Source: Streptococcus mitis 17/34 | GTDB lineage: Bacteria > Bacillota > Bacilli > Lactobacillales > Streptococcaceae | DNA: 64,000 nt | Reading direction: 5' to 3' | Assembly: GCA_000430305.1 (NCBI GenBank) | Contig: ASZZ01000002.1 | Span: 96,104 to 160,103, forward strand | Shown here: positions 56,818-64,000 of the stretch, piece after piece | How the letters are laid out: the number at the start of each line of letters is the position of its first letter | How positions within the stretch are numbered: position 1 is the first letter of the stretch | The notes under the pieces: generated by a model | Told to the model about the DNA's origin: nothing | Database searches by the model: none | Seen by the model: only the letters and a program-made list of their open reading frames with translations | Made by a program: the position numbers and the translations under genes

Positions 56818-58091
56818 GAGCAGTTGATTTAATCCAAAAGAAACGAGATGGTCGAGAACTGACTTCGAGTGAAATTGAGTGGCTAGTTGAAGGCTATGTG
56901 TCAGGAACGGTTCCTGATTATCAGATGTCTGCCTTTGCTATGGCTGTTTATTTCAAAGGAATGACAACACGAGAAGTCTCTGATCTAACTATGAATATGG
57001 TTCAGACTGGGCAAGAGTTTGATTTATCCGCTATTGATGGGGTTAAGGTTGACAAGCATTCTACGGGTGGTGTTGGTGATAAGGTAACCTTGATTTTGGC
57101 TCCTCTTGTGGCTAGCTTTGGTGTGCCTGTGGCCAAAATGAGTGGTCGTGGTCTCGGTCATACTGGTGGAACAATTGATAAATTGGAGTCCATTAAGGGC
57201 TATCAAGTCGAGCGCAGTCAAGAAGATTTCATTCGTCAGGTGCAGGACATTGGAGTATCTGTCATTGGGCAATCAGACCAGCTGGTTAAAGCTGACAAGC
57301 TTCTCTACGCTCTCCGTGATGTAACTGCAACTGTTGACACGATTCCTCTGATTGCGAGTTCGGTGATGAGCAAGAAAATCGCGGCAGGAGCGGATGCTAT
57401 TTTGCTAGACGTAACTGTCGGAGAGGGTGCCTTCATGAAAACTGTTGATGAGGCGCGTGAACTGGCTCAAACCATGGTGGATCTTGGTAAGGCAGTTGGT
57501 CGAAAGACGGTAGCAGTGATTACGGATATGAGTCAGCCCTTGGGACGAGCGATTGGAAATCGTCTGGAAATCCTTGAAGCACTGGAGATTTTACAAGGAC
57601 AAGGCCGTCAGGATATTACCCACTTTATTTGTGAATTGGCTCAAATTATGCTTGGTCTGGCAAATGTAAACAAGACAGTTGAAGAAGTTCGCCAACATCT
57701 TGAAAATGGACAAGCACTGGCTAAGTTTGAGGAGATGGTGCAAGCTCAAGGTGGAGACTTGGAAGACCTCTATCGTCCAGTCAATGTTACCCATGTAGTG
57801 GATATCCCTGCCCAGGAAACAGGTGTCATTTCAGCTCTCCCAGCTATGGAATTTGGCCTCTATGCTATGAGACTTGGTGCTGGTCGTGCAGTCAAGTCTG
57901 ATGACTTGGACTATGAAACTGGAATTGTTTTTGAAAAGAAAGTTGGAGATTCCGTTCAAAAGGGAGAAATTGTTGCAAAAGTATACACAAATGGAAAAAT
58001 TTCTCCTCAGCTAGTTACAGATTTTCAAAAATATGTTAAAATAAATGATAGGGTGCGAAGTTTACGAGAAATTATAGAAATTATCTCATAA
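56814..58091 (+). CDS. pdp: Pyrimidine-nucleoside phosphorylase
   Basis: It cleaves thymidine, deoxyuridine and uridine with phosphate. The 425-residue product has the family signature [17 protein letters not shown] and [19 protein letters not shown]. The C-terminal domain contains [24 protein letters not shown]. It overlaps the methyltransferase gene by four bases (ATGA) and is followed by deoC after 19 bases. Together with deoC and cdd it feeds pyrimidine deoxynucleosides into central metabolism. Confidence 0.95.
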   Translation: MRAVDLIQKKRDGRELTSSEIEWLVEGYVSGTVPDYQMSAFAMAVYFKGMTTREVSDLTMNMVQTGQEFDLSAIDGVKVDKHSTGGVGDKVTLILAPLVASFGVPVAKMSGRGLGHTGGTIDKLESIKGYQVERSQEDFIRQVQDIGVSVIGQSDQLVKADKLLYALRDVTATVDTIPLIASSVMSKKIAAGADAILLDVTVGEGAFMKTVDEARELAQTMVDLGKAVGRKTVAVITDMSQPLGRAIGNRLEILEALEILQGQGRQDITHFICELAQIMLGLANVNKTVEEVRQHLENGQALAKFEEMVQAQGGDLEDLYRPVNVTHVVDIPAQETGVISALPAMEFGLYAMRLGAGRAVKSDDLDYETGIVFEKKVGDSVQKGEIVAKVYTNGKISPQLVTDFQKYVKINDRVRSLREIIEIIS

Positions 58092-58110
58092 ACGACAGGA
58101 GAATCCGTAT

Positions 58111-58773
58111 ATGAAATTAAATAAATATATCGATCATACGCTTTTGAAGCAGGAAGCGACAGAAAAACAAATTGATTGTTTGTTGTCTGAGGCTAGAGAG
58201 TATGATTTTGCCAGTGTTTGTGTCAATCCGACCTGGGTTGAACATGCTAAAAAAGGGCTTGAAGGTACAGATGTCAAGATTTGTACAGTAATAGGTTTTC
58301 CCTTGGGAGCAACAACTTCAGCAGTGAAAGCTTTTGAAACCAAAGAAGCTATCCAAAATGGTGCAGATGAGATTGATATGGTGATCAATGTTGGAGCTCT
58401 CAAATCAGGTAATCTTGATTTGGTTGAGTCTGACATTCGCGCAGTAGTAGAAGCAAGTGGTGACAAGTTAGTGAAAGTCATCATTGAAGCTTGCTTATTG
58501 ACCGACCAAGAAAAAGTTGTGGCTTGTCAATTAGCCCAAAAAGCGGAAGCTGATTTTGTCAAAACATCTACTGGCTTTTCAACTGGTGGAGCTACGATAG
58601 CAGATGTCAAATTAATGCGTGAAACTGTTGGACCTGATATGGGAGTCAAGGCAGCTGGTGGAGCTCGTTCTTATGCAGATGCTCTTGCCTTTGTTGAAGC
58701 AGGTGCGACCCGTATCGGAACGTCAGCTGGTGTAGCCATTTTAAAAGGAGAATTGGCAGATGGCGACTACTGA
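58111..58773 (+). CDS. deoC: Deoxyribose-phosphate aldolase
   Basis: It splits deoxyribose-5-phosphate to acetaldehyde and glyceraldehyde-3-phosphate. It has 220 residues. [12 protein letters not shown] carries one catalytic residue and [18 protein letters not shown] the Schiff-base Lys. [10 protein letters not shown] near the N-terminus is typical. Its stop lies 14 bases inside the cdd gene, so the two overlap. GACAGGAGAATCC precedes ATG 58111. Confidence 0.95.
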   Translation: MKLNKYIDHTLLKQEATEKQIDCLLSEAREYDFASVCVNPTWVEHAKKGLEGTDVKICTVIGFPLGATTSAVKAFETKEAIQNGADEIDMVINVGALKSGNLDLVESDIRAVVEASGDKLVKVIIEACLLTDQEKVVACQLAQKAEADFVKTSTGFSTGGATIADVKLMRETVGPDMGVKAAGGARSYADALAFVEAGATRIGTSAGVAILKGELADGDY

Positions 58774-59148
58774 GTTGATTGAACTAGCAATTGAAACCAG
58801 CAAACATGCCTATGTCCCTATTCTCACTTTCCTATCGGAGCAGTTTTAGTGGCAAAAGACGGAAGTGTTTACACGGGAGTGAATATCGAAAATGCTAGCT
58901 ATCCTTTGACCAATTGCGGTGAGAGAACAGCCATTTTTAAGGCTATATCTGAAGGACAAAGAGAATTTTCAGAATTGATTGTCTATGGACAGACTGAAAA
59001 ACCAATCTCACCATGTGGTGCTTGTCGCCAAGTAATGGTCGAATTTTTTGAACAAGATCTAAAAGTGACTTTAGTCGCAAAAGATAAATCGACGGTCGAG
59101 ATGACGGTCGGGGAGTTACTTCCATACTCTTTTACAGACTTAAACTAG
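58760..59148 (+). pseudogene. cdd: Cytidine deaminase, frame-disrupted
   Basis: It deaminates cytidine and deoxycytidine to uridines. Corrected length is 129 residues. The start [20 protein letters not shown] at ATG 58760 overlaps deoC by 14 bases and follows GGAG. A missing T near 58818 (CCTTAT read as CCTAT) breaks the frame. Restoring it gives YSHFPIGAVLVAKDG. The zinc site follows: CGERTAIFKA and PCGACRQVM. Conserved residues all remain, so this is probably sequencing error. The next gene starts 89 bases later. Confidence 0.9.
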
Positions 59149-59237
59149 TCTGAGTCGCTCTCTGAGTGGCACGGTCCTTGTGGCCAACAAATCCATACTT
59201 GCAACATCGTTGCACATCTTATTTAGGAGGTTCAGTA

Positions 59238-60290
59238 ATGAACAAGAAACAATGGCTAGGCCTTGGTCTAGTTGCAGTGGCAGCAGTTGGACTTGCTGCA
59301 TGTGGTAACCGCTCTTCTCGTAACGCAGCTTCATCTTCTGATGTGAAGACAAAAGCAGCAATCGTCACTGATACTGGTGGTGTTGATGACAAATCATTCA
59401 ACCAATCAGCATGGGAAGGTTTGCAAGACTGGGGTAAAGAACACAATCTTTCAAAAGATAAAGGTTTCACTTACTTCCAATCAACAAGTGAGGCTGACTA
59501 CGCTAACAACTTGCAACAAGCGGCTGGAAGTTACAACCTGATCTTCGGTGTTGGTTTTGCCCTTCACAATGCAGTTGAAGAAGCAGCCAAAGACCACTCT
59601 GACTTGAACTATGTCTTGATTGATGATGTGATTAAAGATCAAAAGAATGTTGCGAGCGTAACATTTGCTGATAACGAAGCTGCTTACCTTGCAGGTGTTG
59701 CAGCAGCTAAAACAACTAAAACAAAACAAGTTGGTTTTGTAGGTGGTATCGAGTCTGAAGTTATCTCACGTTTTGCAGCTGGATTTAAAGCTGGTGTTGA
59801 GTCAGTAGACCCATCTATCAAAGTACAAGTTGACTATGCTGGTTCATTTGGTGATGCTGCTAAAGGTAAAACAATTGCAGCAGCACAATACGCAGCTGGT
59901 GCAGACGTTGTTTACCAAGCAGCAGGTGGAACAGGTGCAGGTGTCTTTGCAGAAGCTAAATCACTCAACGAAAGCCGTCCTGAAAATGAAAAAGTTTGGG
60001 TTATCGGTGTTGACCGTGACCAAGTAGGAGAAGGTAAATACACTTCTAAAGATGGAAAAGAATCAAACTTTGTTCTTGTATCTACTTTGAAACAAGTTGG
60101 TACAACTGTAAAAGATATTGCTAATAAGGCAGAAAAAGGTGAATTCCCTGGCGGTCAAGTGATCGTTTACTCATTGAAAGATAAAGGGGTTGACTTGGCA
60201 GTAACAAACCTTTCAGAAGAAGGTAAAAAAGCTGTTGAAGATGCTAAAGCTAAAATCCTTGATGGAAGCGTAAAAGTTCCTGAAAAATAA
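59238..60290 (+). CDS. pnrA: Nucleoside-binding lipoprotein, BMP/PnrA family
   Basis: This substrate-binding lipoprotein of the nucleoside ABC importer has 350 residues. The lipobox is GLAAC, with Cys22. AIVTDTGGVDDKSFNQSAWEGLQ and YQAAGGTGAGVFAEAK are the ligand pocket motifs of BMP/PnrA proteins. PnrA of pneumococci binds nucleosides (from memory) and is a vaccine candidate. AGGAGG precedes ATG 59238. A double hairpin terminator follows before nupA, so the binding protein is likely made in excess over the importer. Confidence 0.94.
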   Translation: MNKKQWLGLGLVAVAAVGLAACGNRSSRNAASSSDVKTKAAIVTDTGGVDDKSFNQSAWEGLQDWGKEHNLSKDKGFTYFQSTSEADYANNLQQAAGSYNLIFGVGFALHNAVEEAAKDHSDLNYVLIDDVIKDQKNVASVTFADNEAAYLAGVAAAKTTKTKQVGFVGGIESEVISRFAAGFKAGVESVDPSIKVQVDYAGSFGDAAKGKTIAAAQYAAGADVVYQAAGGTGAGVFAEAKSLNESRPENEKVWVIGVDRDQVGEGKYTSKDGKESNFVLVSTLKQVGTTVKDIANKAEKGEFPGGQVIVYSLKDKGVDLAVTNLSEEGKKAVEDAKAKILDGSVKVPEK

Positions 60291-60313
60291 TGGATGGAAG
60301 TCATTTCTTAGGA

Positions 60314-60335
60314 AGCGGCCCTTGGCCGCTTTTTT
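60314..60335 (+). terminator. Terminator 1 after pnrA
   Basis: AGCGGCC-CTT-GGCCGCT is a perfect GC-rich stem followed by five T residues. Partial readthrough would reduce nupABC relative to pnrA. Confidence 0.9.
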
Positions 60336-60370
60336 AAGAGTTGAGACAAAGTCATTTTGTCTCAGTAAAG

Positions 60371-60400
60371 CTTGCTACTAGATAAACTAGCAAGTTTTAT
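60371..60400 (+). terminator. Second hairpin before nupA
   Basis: CTTGCTA and TAGCAAG pair around ten bases and are followed by TTTTATTG. A further stem (TGAGACAAA/TTTTGTCTCA at 60342-60364) lies between the two. Together they form a stack of three hairpins between pnrA and nupA. Confidence 0.65.
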
Positions 60401-60433
60401 TGAAATAAAATAAGACTCTGAAAGGAAGAGCAC

Positions 60434-61967
60434 ATGGCACACGAAAATGTCATTGAGATGCGTGATATTACCAAGGTGTTTGGTGAATTTGTTGCCAACG
60501 ACAAAATCAACCTGCACCTACGAAAAGGTGAAATTCATGCACTTTTAGGAGAAAATGGGGCTGGAAAATCCACGCTAATGAACATGTTAGCAGGGCTTCT
60601 TGAACCAACCAGTGGTGAAATTGTGGTCAACGGTCAAGTTGTCAATCTCGATTCACCATCAAAAGCGGCTAGCTTAGGAATCGGAATGGTTCACCAGCAC
60701 TTTATGTTGGTAGAGGCTTTCACAGTGGCTGAAAACATCATTTTAGGAAGTGAATTGACTAAAAAAGGTGTGCTAGATATCGCTGGAGCTAGCAAAGAAA
60801 TCAAGGCTCTTTCTGAACGTTATGGCTTAGCTGTTGACCCTTCTGCCAAGGTGGCAGATATCTCAGTTGGAGCCCAACAACGTGTAGAAATTTTAAAAAC
60901 CCTTTATCGGGGGCTGATATCCTTATCTTTGATGAACCAACAGCTGTCTTGACTCCATCAGAAATTGATGAGTTGATGGCTATTATGAAAAATCTTGTCA
61001 AAGAAGGAAAATCAATTATCTTGATTACCCACAAGTTGGATGAAATTCGTGCAGTTTCTGACCGCGTTACAGTTATCCGTCGTGGGAAATCTATTGAAAC
61101 CGTCGAAATTGCAGGAGCTACCAATGCAGATTTGGCTGAAATGATGGTAGGACGTTCTGTTTCCTTTAAGACAGAGAAGCAAGCCTCTCAACCAAAAGAA
61201 GTAGTCTTGTCAATCAAAGATTTGGTGGTCAATGAAAACCGTGGTGTCCCAGCTGTTAAAAATCTATCCTTGGATGTTCGTGCTGGAGAGATTGTCGGTA
61301 TTGCAGGGATTGATGGAAATGGTCAGTCTGAACTCATTCAAGCAATCACAGGTCTTCGCAAGGTTGAATCTGGTAGCATCGAGCTAAAAGGAGATTCAAT
61401 TGTAGCTTGCACCCACGTCAGATTACAGAGTTGAGTGTTGGGCACGTTCCAGAAGACCGTCACCGTGATGGTTTGATTTTGGAAATGATGATTTCTGAAA
61501 ATATTGCCCTTCAAACCTACTATAAAGAACCACATAGTAAAAATGGAATTTTGAACTATTCAAATATTACTTCTTATGCTAAAAAGTTAATGGAAGAGTT
61601 TGATGTTCGTGCTGCTAGTGAATATGTGCCTGCAGCTGCACTCTCAGGAGGAAATCAACAAAAAGCAATTATTGCTCGTGAAATTGATCGAGATCCTGAT
61701 CTCCTTATCGTCAGCCAACCAACTCGTGGTTTGGATGTCGGTGCCATTGAATATATCCACAAACGCTTGATTGAAGAGCGTGATAATGGAAAGGCTGTCC
61801 TTGTTGTCAGCTTTGAATTGGATGAGATTTTAAACGTCTCAGACCGTATTGCCGTTATCCACGATGGGAAGATTCAAGGTATTGTGTCACCAGAAACAAC
61901 CAATAAGCAAGAACTTGGTGTCTTGATGGCTGGTGGAAACTTGGGAAAGGAGAAGAGTGATGTCTAA
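60434..61967 (+). pseudogene. nupA: Nucleoside ABC importer ATPase, two frame breaks
   Basis: This ATPase has two nucleotide-binding halves and energises the importer of PnrA. Corrected length is 511 residues. The first break is near 60916, where a run of six G reads as five; restoring it gives TLYRGADILIFDEPTAVL. The second is near 61418, where CCCC reads as CCC; restoring it gives CTPRQITELSVGHVPEDR. Half 1 has Walker A GENGAGKST. Half 2 has the degenerate P-loop GIDGNGQSELIQ and LSGGNQQKAIIARE, as usual in this sugar/nucleoside-importer subfamily. The gene starts MAHENVIEMRDIT and overlaps nupB by eight bases. Confidence 0.92.
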
Positions 61968-63018
61968 AAAATTACAACAAATTTCGGTTCCCTTGATTTC
62001 TGTCTTCCTAGGAATTTTACTTGGAGCCATTGTCATGTGGATCTTCGGTTATGATGCTATTTGGGGCTACGAAGAATTGTTCTATACAGCCTTTGGTAGT
62101 CTGCGTGGGATTGGAGAAATCTTCCGTGCTATGGGGCCTTTGGTCTTGATTGGTCTTGGCTTTGCTGTTGCCAGTCGTGCTGGTTTCTTTAACGTTGGGC
62201 TTCCTGGTCAGGCTTTGGCAGGTTGGATTCTCAGTGGTTGGTTTGCTTTGTCGCATCCAGATATGCCACGTCCCTTGATGATTCTAGCAACTATCGTGAT
62301 TGCCTTGATTGCTGGTGGAATTGTCGGAGCGATTCCAGGTATTCTTAGAGCTTATCTAGGGACATCAGAGGTTATCGTAACCATCATGATGAACTATATT
62401 GTCTTGTATGTAGGAAATGCCTTTATCCATGCCTTTCCTAAAGACTTCATGCAAAGTACAGATTCGACGATTCGTGTTGGAGCTAATGCAACCTATCAGA
62501 CACCTTGGTTGTCTGAATTGACTGGTAATTCGCGGATGAATATTGGTATTTTCTTTGCCATCATTGCTGTTGTAGTCATTTGGTTCATGCTCAAGAAAAC
62601 AACTCTTGGTTTTGAAATCCGTGCGGTTGGTCTTAATCCACACGCATCAGAATACGCTGGTATTTCTGCCAAACGAACGATTATCCTATCAATGATTATC
62701 TCAGGTGCTTTGGCTGGTCTTGGTGGAGCCGTTGAAGGTTTGGGAACCTTCCAGAACGTCTATGTTCAGGGGGCATCCTTAGCTGTCGGATTTAACGGGA
62801 TGGCGGTTAGTCTGCTTGCAGCCAACTCACCAATTGGTATTCTCTTTGCAGCCTTCCTATTTGGTGTTCTCCAAGTTGGAGCCCCTGGTATGAATGCGGC
62901 ACAGGTACCATCTGAGCTTGTCAGCATTGTAACAGCGTCTATTATCTTCTTTGTCAGTGTTCATTACCTTATCGAACGCTTTGTCAAACCTAAAAAACAA
63001 GTTAAAGGAGGTAAGTAA
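61960..63018 (+). CDS. nupB: Nucleoside ABC importer permease 1
   Basis: A 352-residue permease of the BMP-linked nucleoside importer with about eight to ten hydrophobic helices. ATG 61960 (MSKKLQQISVPLISV) follows GGAGAAG and overlaps the nupA end by eight bases; the frame upstream is the ATPase gene in another frame. ASRAGFFNVGLPGQALAG, GTSEVIVTIMMNYIVLY and GFEIRAVGLNPHASEYAGI are family motifs. It pairs with the next permease. Naming follows the lactococcal nupABC set. Confidence 0.92.
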   Translation: MSKKLQQISVPLISVFLGILLGAIVMWIFGYDAIWGYEELFYTAFGSLRGIGEIFRAMGPLVLIGLGFAVASRAGFFNVGLPGQALAGWILSGWFALSHPDMPRPLMILATIVIALIAGGIVGAIPGILRAYLGTSEVIVTIMMNYIVLYVGNAFIHAFPKDFMQSTDSTIRVGANATYQTPWLSELTGNSRMNIGIFFAIIAVVVIWFMLKKTTLGFEIRAVGLNPHASEYAGISAKRTIILSMIISGALAGLGGAVEGLGTFQNVYVQGASLAVGFNGMAVSLLAANSPIGILFAAFLFGVLQVGAPGMNAAQVPSELVSIVTASIIFFVSVHYLIERFVKPKKQVKGGK

Positions 63019-63020
63019 AG

Positions 63021-63976
63021 ATGTCTATTACAACCTTGCTCACCCTCTTGGTGTCTTCTATGCTGATTTACTCAGCCCCCTCATCTTTACAAGTATCGGT
63101 GGTGTTTTCTCTGAACGTGGTGGTGTGGTAAACGTCGGTCTTGAAGGAATTATGGTTATGGGTGCCTTTTCTGGGGTCGTCTTTAACCTTGAATTTGCAG
63201 AACAATTTGGAGCAGCAACTCCATGGCTATCTTTGCTTGTAGCAGGATTGGTAGGGGGAATCTTTTCTATCATCCACGCAGCAGCAACAGTTCATTTCCG
63301 TGCAGACCATGTTGTCAGCGGTACAGTATTGAACTTGATGGCGCCTGCCTTGGCTGTTTTCTTAGTGAAAGTGCTTTATAATAAAGGACAAACAGATAAC
63401 CTAAGCCAGACTTTCGGACGCTTTGACTTCCCAGTCTTAGCTAATATCCCAGTGATTGGTGATATCTTCTTCAAATCAACAAGTCTGCTTGGTTATATCG
63501 CGATTGCCTTCTCCTTCCTTGCTTGGTTTATCCTCTTCAAGACCCGCTTTGGTCTTCGTCTCCGCTCTGTAGGTGAACATCCTCAAGCAGCGGACACGTT
63601 GGGAATCAACGTCTACAAAATGAGATATTTAGGGGTTATCATTTCAGGTTTCCTAGGTGGAATTGGGGGAGCGATTTATGCTCAATCAATCTCAGTTAAC
63701 TTCTCAGTGACAACTATTGTTGGACCTGGATTTATCGCCCTTGCTGCGATGATTTTTGGAAAATGGAATCCAATCGGAGCCATGCTATCTAGTCTCTTCT
63801 TTGGGCTTTCACAAAGTTTGGCTGTTATCGGTTCTCAATTGCCATTCCTACAAGGAGTGCCTGCGGTTTACCTTCAAATCGCACCTTATGTTTTGACCAT
63901 TCTTGTCTTGGCAGCCTTCTTTGGAAAAGCAGTTGCACCAAAAGCAGATGGTATCAACTATATCAAATCAAAATAA
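63021..63976 (+). pseudogene. nupC: Nucleoside ABC importer permease 2, frame-disrupted
   Basis: This is the second permease of the importer. The natural start is ATG 63021 (MSITTLLTLLVSSMLIYSAP), two bases after the nupB stop. A run of six C reads as five near 63078; restoring it joins to LIFTSIGGVFSERGGVVNVGLEGIMVMG. Corrected length is 318 residues. The rest of the frame is intact to TAA 63974-63976 with AAMIFGKWNPIGAMLSSLFFG. The longer upstream open frame is only an overlap with nupB. The last 24 bases of the window contain no feature. Confidence 0.9.
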
Positions 63977-64000
63977 GCATACAAAAAAACGTCAGTACTT

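Overview
The window is a low-GC Firmicute chromosome and reads as a mitis-group Streptococcus (S. mitis / S. oralis / S. pneumoniae relatives). The evidence is three BOX-type repeats (562-678, 3909-4070, 29907-30013), pneumococcus-like neighbourhoods (mecA-hom-thrB-msrAB, pyrD-holA-sodA-rlmN, rpiA-deoB-punA-deoD, pdp-deoC-cdd-pnrA) and a YSIRK-like secretion signal. From memory these blocks are not all adjacent in the pneumococcal reference, so a commensal mitis-group species seems likelier than S. pneumoniae. That is inference.

Layout. 1-9.9 kb: end of a membrane protein, mecA, threonine genes hom-thrB, msrAB, a heterodimeric ABC exporter and an MTA/SAH-type deaminase. 10-11.2 kb: L10 leader with rplJ-rplL. 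11.4-13.1 kb: an oxidoreductase plus TetR regulator behind a palindromic operator. 13.2-15.1 kb (minus): a GNAT gene between two copies of the gdhA 3' end, then gdhA. 15.3-23.4 kb: pyrD, holA, sodA, yutD-like, rlmN, vanZ-like, an ABC-F protein, then minus-strand slrA and an unknown gene. 23.5-28.9 kb: rpsP-khpA, a decayed stretch (MazG-like pseudogene and a possible PPTase remnant), a DMT transporter, two alpha/beta hydrolases, rimM-trmD. 28.9-37.7 kb: ATP-cone protein, ydbC, bioY, gor, a MacAB-like efflux set, metG. 37.8-44.9 kb: aldo/keto reductase, hlyIII, DUF1836, GNAT, ogt, ArsC-like protein, an amino-acid ABC pair, trxB. 45-64 kb: a nucleoside-salvage region (rpiA, deoB, punA, deoD, pdp, deoC, cdd, pnrA-nupABC) interrupted by a large surface protein, a sirtuin, a FlaR-like kinase, rpsT and coaA.

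The most unusual object is the 909-residue protein at 48569-51298. It carries a YSIRK-like signal peptide, a Ca-binding repeat, a class-3 lipase, two discoidin (F5/8C, F-lectin-like) domains and a C-terminal domain that reads as domain 4 of cholesterol-dependent cytolysins, including the Thr-Leu cholesterol pair. It has no pore-forming core and no LPXTG. It looks like a lipase carried to glycan- and cholesterol-bearing host membranes. A short leader ORF abuts its start codon, and a duplicated structured-RNA segment lies between it and deoD.

A technical caution: nine genes are broken by eleven single-base deletions, all -1 and mostly inside short homopolymers. They include essential metG (two). 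This pattern suggests assembly or sequencing error more than biology, so I annotate each as one locus and give the break point. The nonsense-bearing MazG-like gene looks like genuine decay.
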